From JADGQN01 sp035315185 (lineage in GTDB: Bacteria; Desulfobacterota; Syntrophorhabdia; Syntrophorhabdales; WCHB1-27), in assembly GCA_035315185.1 (NCBI GenBank), contig DATFYE010000057.1, forward strand, positions 24,786 to 88,785: DNA of 64,000 nt, given 5' to 3'. This document shows positions 9,201 through 18,837 of the stretch, piece by piece (within the stretch, counting starts at the first letter, position 1; the number at the start of each line of letters is the position of its first letter). Position numbers and translations under genes: made by a program. Below the pieces are notes generated by a model. It saw only the letters and a list, made by a program, of their open reading frames with translations, had not been told where the DNA came from and searched no databases.

Positions 9201-12200
9201 GGAGCCTCGGCATCCGTTACCGCCGGGCTCAGCAACCCTTATGGAAACGGGCTGCTGGTGCCACCAAATCCAAATCTCTCACCAACAGTTTTGGTTGGCC
9301 CGGGAGCGGCCGTTAAGACCTCTCCCGGCGGTTCCATAAGCGTGACGGCCGCTGTCGTTGATATCGCGGGGCTGCTGAGCGCTCCCGCGGGGACGATTAC
9401 CGTGTTGTCACAGCAAGGGGCTTATACTGGAGATCTCACCTTACAACCTTCCGCAAGAATTCTTGCGGAGGGGTACAATCGGTTGGGCACCACCGCTGCG
9501 CTGAAGGGGTTACCCGCGCAGGCGACCCCGCTTTCGGGCGGCTCCATTACCCTCACGGCGGGCAAAGCGCTGAATCTCTCCCCGGGTTCCCTGGTGAGCG
9601 TGTCGGGCTCCTCACCGGTACAACAAGCAATCATTGCAGATGATGGAAGCCTTTCGTTCAGTACGCTTGCCGGGGCGCCCGGCACCATTAACCTTTCAGG
9701 ATCGACGATCAACGGATTGTCGGGCGCGCAGCACGGGGTCCTGACGGGGCAGGCCTACCTTCAAGGACTCCAGGGGGGGACGCTTTCCGTCCAGGCGGGG
9801 ACTTTGTCCCTGCAAATAGGTGATCTGACCCGTTTGAGGGATGGAGGATTCGACTCTGTTTCGTTGATAAGCGGCGGCAACCTGAACCTCTCCGGATCCG
9901 GCACAGTTTTTTTCGGCCGGGACCTCACGCTGAACGCGGCTACCATAGCCGGGCCGTCCACCTCTGGGGCGGACCAGCTTACGCTGGGGGCCCCGTGGGT
10001 GAAACTCCTGGGCGGCGGCACGGGCCAAGCCCCGGTACTGCAGTCCGGGCCGGCGCAAATCACCCTCGACAGCACTTGGCTGGACGTTACGGGAATAATA
10101 GGCTTTTCGGGCTTTAGCAGTGTAAGCCTTAAAGCGGCTCGAGATATGACTTTTACCGACCAACTATACCTTGACAAGTATACCGGGCTGCTTGCGGTTG
10201 CCGGTGATTTGACCCTCCAGGCCGCGCGAATCTATCCGACCACCCTCTCCCGCTTTACCATAGATACGACGAGTGCCCCTCTGCCTTACGGGAAGGTGAC
10301 CATCCTTCCATCCGGAGTCCAGGTGGGCAGCGCCATTTACTCTGCCGGTGGAAGTCTGACCATAACCGCGGGTGGGCCCGGCATCGATCAAGAGGGAATG
10401 TTGGCCGCGCCCATGGGTAGCATCTCCCTTCAGGCGAACGCAACCGGCGGCCGGGTCTATCTTGCGCCGGGGAGTGTGACCACCACGCGAGGTAGTGATC
10501 TGTCTGTTCCGTATGGTGTGATTCAACTGGCGGATGACATGCAGACCCTTGGCGACAACATTTGGGCCGTTCGCAGCAAGGACAACGCGCTGGCGGTTCC
10601 CTACGTGGCTGTCGGGAGTGCCCCGGCGAAATCGATTCAAATCAGTGCACCGACCGGTGAAGTCATTGTGCGTGAAGGGGCCACCGTTGATATTTCCGGT
10701 GGCGGGTCGGTTTTCGCAGCCCGGTTCATCCCTTCCTATTCGGGCACGAATAATCCCCTCACCGGCAGTTGGGTCATCCTTCCCGACAACAGTGTTACCC
10801 TCCCGGGAAAGGGTGTCTACCTGCCCGGCACGACAGGGATACCCGCCGGTACCTATTCACTCCTTCCCGCAACCGACGCAAGCGGCAATCCAACAGCCTA
10901 TGCCTACATGCCCAATGCAGTGATCATCACGCAGCAGGGCACTGCTACAGCGAGTTCGACGCCGTCGCTCTCCAGCGACGGCTATCCTATTGTCGCCGGG
11001 TACGCAACGACCGTGGGGACCACCCTGCGCGCCCCCCAGCCCACGGCGTATGTGGTGAGGCCTGCCTCGACTGTCCTCGCTCAGGGGTACTTCACAACAC
11101 AGAGTGCGACGGCGGGAGACGCGGGCAGCGTCACGCTCGCTGGGAAAACCACTATTCTGAATGGGGCCATTCTGGCCAACGCTCTCAGCGGTTACAGCGG
11201 GGGTTCCATTGCGTTGAGCGGCTCCCTTGTCACAGTCCAGCCCTCAGCTACTGCCCTGCCGACCGGATTCGGGTTCTCTACGCCGGTCCCTGCGGAACTT
11301 GCCGGAACCCTGAATGTTGCTGCGTCTTCGCTCAGCGGTAAAGGGTTCAATACGATCGGGCTCGGATTTTCCAACCTGGCTGATCCCGTCGACTCCATCA
11401 CGGCTTCACAGGTCACCCTTAAAGCGGGCTTAGTCTTGCAAGCGGAAAACATTATCGTGGCCGCGCAAAACCTCATCACCCTCGAGCCCGGGGCCCAGGT
11501 TCTCGCCCTCGCCCTCCCCGGGGACACGGGGCAGGCAAGCCTGATTTCTCCAACTGGAAAAGCGGTGATCGGACCAAATGCCGTCGTCCATGCCTCAGAC
11601 GTGATCTCGCTCCAGACAGCGAGCCTCGATCTCCAGGGAACTCTCTTCTCAGACCACAGCTCGATCAATCTGACAAGCAGCAGTATCACCTTCATTCCCG
11701 ACGGTACTCCCCGGCCATCAGGTTCCGGCCTCTTCCTCACCTCGAGTCAATGGGCAAGCTTCGGCAATACCTTCGATAATATCGCGCTGGCCACTGCTTC
11801 TGATCTGGTCTTCAACGGCACTTTTGACCTTTCCGCGAAGAACTCGCTCACGATAGACGCAGCCAGGCTGATGGACGTTGCTGCCGGGAGCACGGTCACG
11901 GTAGAGGCCCAGAGCATCACCCTTCAGAACACAGGCGCCGCAACCCCTGTTCCAGGCGCGACGCGGACGTCACAGATCACGCTGGTAGCTCCGGAGATGC
12001 AGATCGGCAAAGGGAATATTCTGTTCGACACCTTCTCCACAGTCAACCTGAACGCCCCAAACGACCTGACGTTCAGAGGAATAGGCAGCCTGTCGACAGG
12101 CGGAGGCGATTTGAATATCGCAACGTCGCGGCTGACGACTTCCTATTACCTGGAACCGGTCAACGCATCGGTGCCGCCGGTCTACACGGCAGCCAACTTC

Positions 12201-15200
12201 GCGATCAACACAGGCACGGGCAAAGTGACTATAAGCGCGGGCGGCGGCTCACCCGGAATTGCATCCACGCCGGGGGGAAGCCTCGCGATAACAGCGGGGG
12301 GTATCGACATCTCGACGCTGGTGCATATCCCTTCGGGCCAGCTTACTTTGACGTCCTCTGGTAATATTAATCTTGGAAGCGGAGCGCAGCTTCTGCTGCC
12401 CGGTATCGACTCGGCTCCCGGCGGTACCGTTTCTATGATGGCCACGAACGGTGGCGCCATTACCCTGGGGGCTGGGTCTCTAATCAGCGTATCCGCAGGC
12501 GGGCAGGGAGATGCAGGCAGCATCAGTTTGTATGCCCCAGCCGGGGGGGTAGTTCTCGCGGGAGATCTTACCGGGCAGGCCGCGCCGGGCGGACGCGGTG
12601 GCTCCTTCACGATGGTGACCGACGTTCTTGACGATCCCCTGAATTCCAGCCGGAATTTTAAGGATATCAACCGGAAATTATACGCGGGGGGCTTCAATGA
12701 AACGCTTGATATACGGGCTACAACAGGGAACATCGCGATTCAGTTCGGCGAGACCGTCCGTGCCCGCAACGTCACACTGACCGCGGACAGCGGAGCGATT
12801 GACCTTTCCGGCGCCATCGATGTCTCGGAGCCCGACCACGGAGGAACGGCCCAGATATATGCTCAGAACCTCACCGTGGGCGGGACCATTCTCGCGCAGG
12901 GCACGGGGACCAATGCTCAGGGTGGCGACGTAACCCTGAGTGTAGGTACCGGAATGCTCTACTTCAGCGGAGGCATCATCGATGTCTCGGGCTCGGGCAC
13001 GGGTACCGGAGGCACCGTTACGTTCGTAGATCCGCCTCCCCCCCCGCCTAACCCTTCTCCAATCAACATGTCTCTTTCCGGGAGCATCAAAGGAGCATCG
13101 AGCGTAGTGGCTGAGGTGGACAAGGTTTACACGAATCAATTTCCGGTGATTACCTCGGCGGTAATCAGTCAGATCCAAACAGACGTTTCGAACTACATGA
13201 ACACTTACGCCAGCAGTCTCAAGACAGCGCTCCTGGCGCATCTGGATGACGGCCAGGGCAATCCTTTGAATCCGGCGCTGTTCCATTTCCAGCCGGGGGT
13301 CGTCATCCAGCAGACCACCGGAGATATCACCCTCAGTCAGAACTGGGACCTGACCAGTTGGCGGTGGTCAGGCGAGCCGGGCACGCTTACGCTGCGGGCC
13401 GCGGGAAACCTTTACCTGCAAGGCAACATCACGGACAGTCCGCTGGTGCCCGGCAGTTCTTCGGCGAGTGACAATTATAGGTATCTGCTGAAGAGCACGG
13501 CTCAGCCCTCCTGGAGCATTGATCTGGTCGCCGGCGCGCAGACGGGCAGTGCCGATCTTCTCGCGGTGGTGCCGCAGGGTGTGCAGGGAGCTACGGCCGG
13601 AAACCTCTTCGTGGGCACTGCTACGGCGGGTCAGGTTGTCTATACCCAGACGGGGAAACTCAGTTTCGCTTCCGGCGGGGACACCACGGTCTACCCGAGT
13701 CCAACAAACAATAGCTTCATGATAGTCTCGGGGGCCGCCACGGCTCAGATGCCCTATTCGCTGGCCACCTATGCCGGGAACATCAACGGCAGTGTGGACG
13801 GTAGTCTCGTCCTTTCCCGGAACGCTGCAATCCAGTCAGCGACCGGCGACATCCGGATTCACGTGGGCAACGACCTCAATTTGATCGGAGGAGGCTCCAG
13901 TAACGACCCGAATAAGAATCTTGGCGCCATCAGGACAACGGGCGAGCGAAGTACCGTGACGGGCTCGGGACCCTACGTCGACTATCAGACCGATTCCAGC
14001 GGCAACCTTATACTGGATAGCAACGGGAATCCCATTCCAAAGCCCTACCGGTATATCGATTACTACAGCTTCCAGGGCGGCGGGGATATCGTCCTTGATG
14101 TCGGGGGTAATGTGGTGGGTACCCTCAACCCGAATGCATGGTTCTACGAAGGTAGATCAATAACCACAGCGCAAGGGATCAAGTACTATCCGGTCACAGC
14201 TTCCTTCTCGCAGGTGGTCAACCAGACGCAGGAGGTCACGCAGGGGATCGTGACTATGGCCGGAGGCGACATATCCATCAAAGCTGGAGGCAATTTCGAC
14301 ACTGTCCAGGTAGGGACGTTCGGGCAAGGGAACCTCCAGATCTATTCCGGGGGGAACATGGCAGGCCGCTTCCTGGTGCAGCAGGGGACGGGCGTGCTCA
14401 ACGCCATGGGCAATTTCGGTGTTCCCAAGCAGATGATAGTGAGCTCGCTCGAAGCTGTCCCGCAGTTGATCGAGATGGGAGCGTCGCAGATCAGCGCATA
14501 CGCCCAGGGGAACGTCGAAATCGGTGCTATCGTAAACCCCAACCTCGCCGAGCCTGCCTCGAGCAATTACTGGGACAACAGGTACGCTCAGAGTTCGTCT
14601 ATAAGGCTGGCAGCTGCTACGGGCGATGTGAACATCTATAACTACGTGGACTCCAGCAAGTACGGCTACCTGAGCGGGACGAGCTATCTTCCGCCCTCGG
14701 TGCAGATTTCAGCGGGACGGGATATCCACGCGATGGTTTCCAGTACCCAGCTCCCGGCGCAGAGCGGAAGCCTGAGTATGCAAGCGGGGCGCGATATTCT
14801 CTTCGACTCACGCGTGACATGGGTCATGTCGGACGCGGACCTCAACACAGTATACCCCGGCCACCCGACCCTGAGTAAGCCATCCCCGGCCTATCTGAAT
14901 ACCGCGCATGCACCGGCTCCCGTCCACACAGGGGATGCGAGTCCGGTCATCATCTCGGCCGGGCGTGATTTGGTTGACGTTAACATTGTGCTCCCGAAGC
15001 TCGCTACCATTACGGCCGGAAGGGATATCGTTGACCTCGCGTATGCAGGGCAAAACCTAGCACCGGACGACGTGACGAGGCTCACAGCCTTTCGGGACAT
15101 CGTATTTGGCCAGAGCGCCACAACAGCCACCGAATCGATTGTCGTGGGAGGGCCAGGGTACGTTGTAGTTCAGGCAGGCGGGAAAATCGATTTAGGTTAT

Positions 15201-16241
15201 TCTGATGGTATTCAGACGGTTGGGAATTACGCAAACCCCTACCTCGGGGATACTGGCAGTTCTCTGGCAGTGGTGGCAGGACTCGCTCGTGAAATGACCG
15301 TACAGGAATTATCGAACTTCTTCGATAGCTTGCGCACTGCGGGAACCGATTACAGCAGCCGTTTGGCAGCCGGGGATACGGCAGGGGCTCAGTCGGTCGT
15401 AAATCAGGCGAGATCAAGCATCATCGGCCCCTTTCTGGACTCGGGGAGTGGGGGCGGAGATATCCTCATGACCTCATCACAGATTTCGACCACTGGCGGG
15501 GGCAGCCTCTTCATTGTCGCCACCGGAAAGCTGGACGTAGGAACGGCGACGCTCAAGAGCGCACAGAGCACCAACAACGAGAAGCAGACGGGTATTTTGA
15601 CCCAGACCGGAGGAGGAATAAACGTTTTTGCGGAAGGCGATGTGAATGTGAACGAGGCCAGGATGATGACCTTCCAGGGAGGCGACATCACGGTATGGAG
15701 CGACCAGGGTAACATCAACGCCGGAAAAGGTGACAAAACAGCAGTTAGCGCAAGTCCGCCAAAATATATTTGTAACAATGGCGTCTGTTCGGTTACGTTT
15801 GCTCCTCCTGCCGTTGGGAGCGGCATACGGGCGCTCACGTACGCCCCGGGTGACAATGTGCCGGCCCCGCCGCCAGGGGATATATTCTTATTCGCACCAC
15901 AAGGCGTCATAGACGCGGGCGAGGCGGGCATATCCGGAGGTAATGTGGTTTTGGGAGCCGTGACCGTGCTGAACGTTGCTAACATCTCCTTTTCCGTCGG
16001 GTCAGTGGGCGTGCCTGTGGCTTCCCAGGGTGTGACTCTGGGCGCTCTCTCCGGTACTACCAGTTTTGCGGAGAAGGGCGTCATGTCCCAGGATACGGGG
16101 GCTCTGGGATCATCGCAGGGCAAGGTTGGCGAGCGGCCTGTCGAAGATATCGTAGCGAAGTGGATCGACGTGAAGGTGACCGGCTTCGATTTGAGCCAGG
16201 GCGTGGGAGGAGGATCAGAGGACGAGGCCGGTGAGCAGTGA
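6273..16241 (+). CDS. Giant TpsA exoprotein, filamentous haemagglutinin family
   Basis: This 3322-residue surface or secreted adhesin-like protein starts with a signal peptide (1-22). The N-terminal TPS secretion domain (about 50-170) carries WNSFNIG and the hallmark NQNGILFG at 135-142, which binds the TpsB POTRA domains. The middle is a very long series of Gly/Ser/Ala/Val-rich beta-helix repeats with recurring blocks such as VDVSGG, GGSISI and TITAG. A proline run (PPPPPP) at about nt 13036-13062 separates two regions. The C-terminal third (GRDI, SAGRDL, TAGRDIVDL repeats) resembles the DUF3739 region of large FHA-like proteins. No Cys-rich or CdiA-type toxin end is seen. Its partner transporter lies upstream and an ExbB/ExbD/TonB set downstream. 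Substrate or adhesion target is unknown. Confidence 0.93.
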   Translation: MTRRAIIIFLWAMLFPSILLAAGPPIPIPGFYGTVTPSLPVVAPSALPILKPQGSIQGLNPNNPYTIQGGNKATVNQVQPQAVIDWNSFNIGQNASVYFNQQGNSTWAALNRIWDRNPTQIFGQLTADGQIYLINQNGILFGPGSQVNVHTLVASSLNIQNNDFLNNTLHFTAQNYNGRNDNLFYDPVNNIPGTVSNFGTIQTDSLGSVFLIGPQVENGGTIISPIGQIGLVAGKDLQLAPPQSASGNIVSYPGGESRATLVVNMYDSTGSIASNLAGGYLAADTGLVGMYGRIVNQNGVIRSVTAVQRGSHVELLASDTVSTGPNSQILLPVDQSSNPIDQSFATQRSDVTLSGLDLVNPASPQVYPNLIVHQGAIVAPSALVIMNAVNRVYLASASLIDVSGLWIDEPASSGLISVQLNTVNLRDNFSQKNGVLQGQTVAISQLGGSAIGNVSGTFSTQSLTAEERHTTGGEVDIRATGSAAGPGDVVMMQGSTVDFSGGGIRYAAGSLDTTMLLSGNKIYDISTANPNIQYDRILNSQTVTYQRYGITQQFDGIYYGGANPLMNYVAAYTVGANAGVLNIIAPQMVLDGTLSGQATNGLQQTLAANPVNGTNTQSASGYVEAAGGTVKIGATDVPNGATLGDTTDYVTQAITVIPQGTILPATFRPSDALPLTTTVLSASTLSNAGLSNLSLAANTTITVEKGASLTLNPGGSFSAKARRIENYGAITALGGAINLALQTNITSNPIPDAGGNQTNSRYVPLQEVIYLGEGSSLIARGERIDNSGAASSSAGITTSGHINGGSISIQDQTVTGEGVFLLPGALVDVSGGWQISTSGKVSGGDAGKVVFQGSSLVLNGDLLGQSLLGNKGGSISMTAPNIILAASPGLLPAGFTADSAVPQELRGRLVFGFDQLDGTGFTSVTMRSVNDIVFQDGSLGPSLAKLSTAFTEGGARSGILLASQDQIEASGITLSAGASASVTAGLSNPYGNGLLVPPNPNLSPTVLVGPGAAVKTSPGGSISVTAAVVDIAGLLSAPAGTITVLSQQGAYTGDLTLQPSARILAEGYNRLGTTAALKGLPAQATPLSGGSITLTAGKALNLSPGSLVSVSGSSPVQQAIIADDGSLSFSTLAGAPGTINLSGSTINGLSGAQHGVLTGQAYLQGLQGGTLSVQAGTLSLQIGDLTRLRDGGFDSVSLISGGNLNLSGSGTVFFGRDLTLNAATIAGPSTSGADQLTLGAPWVKLLGGGTGQAPVLQSGPAQITLDSTWLDVTGIIGFSGFSSVSLKAARDMTFTDQLYLDKYTGLLAVAGDLTLQAARIYPTTLSRFTIDTTSAPLPYGKVTILPSGVQVGSAIYSAGGSLTITAGGPGIDQEGMLAAPMGSISLQANATGGRVYLAPGSVTTTRGSDLSVPYGVIQLADDMQTLGDNIWAVRSKDNALAVPYVAVGSAPAKSIQISAPTGEVIVREGATVDISGGGSVFAARFIPSYSGTNNPLTGSWVILPDNSVTLPGKGVYLPGTTGIPAGTYSLLPATDASGNPTAYAYMPNAVIITQQGTATASSTPSLSSDGYPIVAGYATTVGTTLRAPQPTAYVVRPASTVLAQGYFTTQSATAGDAGSVTLAGKTTILNGAILANALSGYSGGSIALSGSLVTVQPSATALPTGFGFSTPVPAELAGTLNVAASSLSGKGFNTIGLGFSNLADPVDSITASQVTLKAGLVLQAENIIVAAQNLITLEPGAQVLALALPGDTGQASLISPTGKAVIGPNAVVHASDVISLQTASLDLQGTLFSDHSSINLTSSSITFIPDGTPRPSGSGLFLTSSQWASFGNTFDNIALATASDLVFNGTFDLSAKNSLTIDAARLMDVAAGSTVTVEAQSITLQNTGAATPVPGATRTSQITLVAPEMQIGKGNILFDTFSTVNLNAPNDLTFRGIGSLSTGGGDLNIATSRLTTSYYLEPVNASVPPVYTAANFAINTGTGKVTISAGGGSPGIASTPGGSLAITAGGIDISTLVHIPSGQLTLTSSGNINLGSGAQLLLPGIDSAPGGTVSMMATNGGAITLGAGSLISVSAGGQGDAGSISLYAPAGGVVLAGDLTGQAAPGGRGGSFTMVTDVLDDPLNSSRNFKDINRKLYAGGFNETLDIRATTGNIAIQFGETVRARNVTLTADSGAIDLSGAIDVSEPDHGGTAQIYAQNLTVGGTILAQGTGTNAQGGDVTLSVGTGMLYFSGGIIDVSGSGTGTGGTVTFVDPPPPPPNPSPINMSLSGSIKGASSVVAEVDKVYTNQFPVITSAVISQIQTDVSNYMNTYASSLKTALLAHLDDGQGNPLNPALFHFQPGVVIQQTTGDITLSQNWDLTSWRWSGEPGTLTLRAAGNLYLQGNITDSPLVPGSSSASDNYRYLLKSTAQPSWSIDLVAGAQTGSADLLAVVPQGVQGATAGNLFVGTATAGQVVYTQTGKLSFASGGDTTVYPSPTNNSFMIVSGAATAQMPYSLATYAGNINGSVDGSLVLSRNAAIQSATGDIRIHVGNDLNLIGGGSSNDPNKNLGAIRTTGERSTVTGSGPYVDYQTDSSGNLILDSNGNPIPKPYRYIDYYSFQGGGDIVLDVGGNVVGTLNPNAWFYEGRSITTAQGIKYYPVTASFSQVVNQTQEVTQGIVTMAGGDISIKAGGNFDTVQVGTFGQGNLQIYSGGNMAGRFLVQQGTGVLNAMGNFGVPKQMIVSSLEAVPQLIEMGASQISAYAQGNVEIGAIVNPNLAEPASSNYWDNRYAQSSSIRLAAATGDVNIYNYVDSSKYGYLSGTSYLPPSVQISAGRDIHAMVSSTQLPAQSGSLSMQAGRDILFDSRVTWVMSDADLNTVYPGHPTLSKPSPAYLNTAHAPAPVHTGDASPVIISAGRDLVDVNIVLPKLATITAGRDIVDLAYAGQNLAPDDVTRLTAFRDIVFGQSATTATESIVVGGPGYVVVQAGGKIDLGYSDGIQTVGNYANPYLGDTGSSLAVVAGLAREMTVQELSNFFDSLRTAGTDYSSRLAAGDTAGAQSVVNQARSSIIGPFLDSGSGGGDILMTSSQISTTGGGSLFIVATGKLDVGTATLKSAQSTNNEKQTGILTQTGGGINVFAEGDVNVNEARMMTFQGGDITVWSDQGNINAGKGDKTAVSASPPKYICNNGVCSVTFAPPAVGSGIRALTYAPGDNVPAPPPGDIFLFAPQGVIDAGEAGISGGNVVLGAVTVLNVANISFSVGSVGVPVASQGVTLGALSGTTSFAEKGVMSQDTGALGSSQGKVGERPVEDIVAKWIDVKVTGFDLSQGVGGGSEDEAGEQ

Positions 16242-16255
16242 TGAAAGAAACGATT

Positions 16256-16494
16256 TTCACCACCCATCCCGCCGCAGGCGGGATTAGAGACACGGAGAGC
16301 CACCCGCGTGGTAAAAGTTTGGTTGCTCGCGGGTACCCGGCAGAGCAACGATGCCCTGCGGGATAAGGGCATTGGCTACACCACGCGTAGCGTCGGTGTG
16401 TGTCCGGAACAGAATCTCCACTGTTACGGACACCGTACTATGCTCCCTGGAGCAACTCTCCGTGCCCTCTGTGCCTCTAGCGCAGCGGGTGGTG
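16256..16494. repeat. MITE-like palindromic element, copy 2
   Basis: The element fills most of the 309-bp gap between tpsA and the ExbB fusion. Ends are inverted: TTCACCACCC with TAGAGACACGGAGAG on the left, and CTCTGTGCCTCTAGCGCAGC followed by GGGTGGTGA on the right. Inside are three hairpins: ATCCCGCC/GGCGGGAT (16266-16284), GTTGCTC/GAGCAAC (16322-16349) and TGTCCGGAACAG/CTGTTACGGACA (16401-16432). It has no coding capacity. It shares its core and its right end with the copies near 251 and 22318. Confidence 0.7.
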
Positions 16495-16550
16495 AGTAAA
16501 GATAGTTTCAGGTTTTGACAAAGCGGAAGGGAAGGGATGGAGGTTTTTGA

Positions 16551-18347
16551 ATGACGGGAAAATGCTTTCGGAGAATTCTAGCCTGCGGCCTGCTGATCGC
16601 GGTTTTTGCGCTGGTCGCTAGCGTCGGATCGGCCCACGCCTCGTGGTGGGACGGCAAGTGGAAATACCGCAAGAAGATAGTTCTGGACACGACCCCCCAG
16701 GGAGCCGACATCAAGGAGGCTGTCGCCGACTTCCCGGTCCTGGTCAGGCTTCACTCGGGTAATTTCAATTTCGCCAACGCGAAGAACGACGGCTCGGACA
16801 TCCGCTTCGTGGCCTCGGACGACAAGACACCCCTCAAGTACCACATCGAGGGGTTTGACCCGGCGGCAGAGATGGTCTTGATATGGGTCAAGGTCCCACG
16901 CCTTTCCCCTTCCTCCAACCAGGACTTTATCTGGCTCTACTACGGCAACAGCAGCGCTGCGGCTGCCCAGGATTCGGGCGGGACCTATGATACGCCCCAG
17001 CTCGCCGTATTTCACCTGGCCGAAAAAGAGGGCATCCCCAAGGATTCGACGGCATACGGAAACAACGGCAAAGAGTTTACCGGCGAGCTTGGCACGCCTG
17101 CGGCGATCGGCCGCGGCATCACGTTGAAAGGCGGCACCGAGCTGCTCCTGATCGGGAAATCCCCGTCCCTCAGTATTGCCAAGGGGTTCACCTTTTCCGC
17201 GTGGGTCCGACTGGCCCGGTCTCAGCAGGACGCGCGCCTTTTCTCCTGTGATGACGGCAAGCAGTCTGTTGTTATCGGCATCGACGGATCGAAGCTATAT
17301 GCCACCCTTTCCGACCAAAAGAAAAAGGCTGTCACATCAACCCCCGTTGACCTGCCACAGCAGAAGTGGGTTCACGTGGCGGTCGCTGCCGAACCGGAAA
17401 AGAGCCTGACCGTGTACGCTGACGGCCGTGAGAGGGCAACGCAAAAACTTGCAGGGCCGCTGCCGGAGCCGGTCGCTGACATTGCTGTCGGCGCTTCTCC
17501 TCAGGGAAAGAACGCTTTTGCCGGAGACCTGGATGAAGTAGAGATCGCAGGCGCACCTCGATCTGCGGCCTGGGTGCGCGCAGCCGCAGTCGGCCAGGGA
17601 CCGGATACGCCGTTTCTCTCCTACCTGGAAGAGGAAAGCTCCTCAGGCGGCGGAGAGAGCCTGACCGTTCACCTACTCGTCGTGACGGCGAAGGCAATTA
17701 CACTCGACGGGTGGCTCGTCATCGGCCTCATCGTTGTCATGATTGCCGTGACCTGGATACTCTTCTTCAACAAGTTCATGATGCTGCGCAAGCTTAAGAA
17801 GGATAACGCCGCTTTCGCCGAATTTTTTTCCCGCTCCGACAGCGTTCGGGCTATGAAAGAAAAGGAAGATGGTTTCGAGAACTCCTCCATGCTGAGAGTG
17901 TATGGCGCTGGTCTTGAAGAGCTGGAGCGGAGGATAGGAAGGACCGACGGCCGCAAAGAGTTCACTGGCTTACCGGAGCGGGCGATCTCGGCCTTCAAGG
18001 CAGCGCTCGACAAAGCAGCGCTCCAGGAAAGCAAAAGGAATACGGCCGGTCTCCTTCTCTTTACGTTGAGCATTTCCGGTGGACCATTCATGGGATTGTT
18101 CGGGACAGTGTGGGGGGTTATCAATACCTTTGCCGGCGTGGCTGAGGCAGGGGAGGCAAACCTGGCTGCCATCGCGCCCGGCGTGGCATCAGCGCTTGCC
18201 TGCACCTTGATGGGTCTGACTCTCGCGATCCCGGCCCTTTTCCAATACAGTTACCTCTCTTCGGAAATAAAGGGTATCACCGCTGACATGAACGTGTTTA
18301 TGGACGAATTAGCGACGCGGGTGGAGGAAGAATATGGGGGCAAGTGA
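16551..18347 (+). CDS. DUF2341/LamG domains fused to an ExbB/TolQ/MotA proton channel
   Basis: This 598-residue fusion has a signal peptide (about 1-30), a DUF2341-like domain (about 32-150: GKWKYRKKI, FPVLVRLHS, DIRFVASDD), a LamG/concanavalin-like domain (about 170-355: FTFSAWVRL, KWVHVAVAA, YADGRERA, FAGDLDEVEI), a first membrane helix (about 385-403) and a complete MotA/TolQ/ExbB core with two further helices (about 497-527 and 545-570, including GPFMGLFGTVWGV). ExbB-type proteins form the proton channel that energises TonB. Here the N-terminal extracytoplasmic module should sit in the periplasm and may bind sugar or protein. The gene overlaps exbD at TGATG and is followed by a TonB-like gene. 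It lies just downstream of tpsB-tpsA, so a role in the export or surface handling of the exoprotein is inferred. Confidence 0.88.
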   Translation: MTGKCFRRILACGLLIAVFALVASVGSAHASWWDGKWKYRKKIVLDTTPQGADIKEAVADFPVLVRLHSGNFNFANAKNDGSDIRFVASDDKTPLKYHIEGFDPAAEMVLIWVKVPRLSPSSNQDFIWLYYGNSSAAAAQDSGGTYDTPQLAVFHLAEKEGIPKDSTAYGNNGKEFTGELGTPAAIGRGITLKGGTELLLIGKSPSLSIAKGFTFSAWVRLARSQQDARLFSCDDGKQSVVIGIDGSKLYATLSDQKKKAVTSTPVDLPQQKWVHVAVAAEPEKSLTVYADGRERATQKLAGPLPEPVADIAVGASPQGKNAFAGDLDEVEIAGAPRSAAWVRAAAVGQGPDTPFLSYLEEESSSGGGESLTVHLLVVTAKAITLDGWLVIGLIVVMIAVTWILFFNKFMMLRKLKKDNAAFAEFFSRSDSVRAMKEKEDGFENSSMLRVYGAGLEELERRIGRTDGRKEFTGLPERAISAFKAALDKAALQESKRNTAGLLLFTLSISGGPFMGLFGTVWGVINTFAGVAEAGEANLAAIAPGVASALACTLMGLTLAIPALFQYSYLSSEIKGITADMNVFMDELATRVEEEYGGK

Positions 18348-18757
18348 TGAGCAAGAATCCCTACGATGAGCTTGAGGTGATCGCCGAGCTGAACGTCGTT
18401 CCCTTGCTCGACTTGGCGTGGAACCTCCTCATCGTTTTTATTATGGTCGTCACCGCCACCGTCCAGGGTATCAATGTGAATCTTCCGAAGGCCAGCGCGG
18501 CTGCGAGCAATATCAAGCCCGCCACCAAGGCGATCACTATAACCGCCGACGGGACCATTTATCTCGACAGCTTTCCCGTGACCTTGCAGGACCTGGAGAC
18601 GAGGCTCCAGCAGCTCAAGGCTGTTAATCCTGATTTTCCTGTAGTGATCAAGGGAGACGAGAAAATCTACTACAAGAGCGTGATCCAGGTCCTGGATATT
18701 CTCCAGAGGCTGGAGATCACTCAGCTGGGGCTTGTGACCCAGAAACTGGTGAAGTGA
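18347..18757 (+). CDS. exbD: ExbD/TolR-type biopolymer transport protein
   Basis: This 136-residue protein has one N-terminal membrane helix and a periplasmic domain. The essential membrane aspartate is present in VVPLLDLAWNLLIVF. The domain continues with NVNLPKA, ITADGTIYLDS and PVVIKGDEKIYYKSV, all typical of ExbD. The ATG at 18347 overlaps the stop of the ExbB fusion (TGATG); a GTG at 18344 is an alternative. Overlap implies translational coupling and joint assembly of the channel. It forms the stator complex with the preceding gene product and probably drives the TonB-like protein that follows. Confidence 0.92.
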   Translation: MSKNPYDELEVIAELNVVPLLDLAWNLLIVFIMVVTATVQGINVNLPKASAAASNIKPATKAITITADGTIYLDSFPVTLQDLETRLQQLKAVNPDFPVVIKGDEKIYYKSVIQVLDILQRLEITQLGLVTQKLVK

Positions 18758-18837
18758 ATAACAGACAGGTTGAGGTCAAGGTTAAGGTTGAGGTTTAGAA
18801 AGCAGCAAGGTCTGGAAGAGCAAAGGAGGATAAGTCG

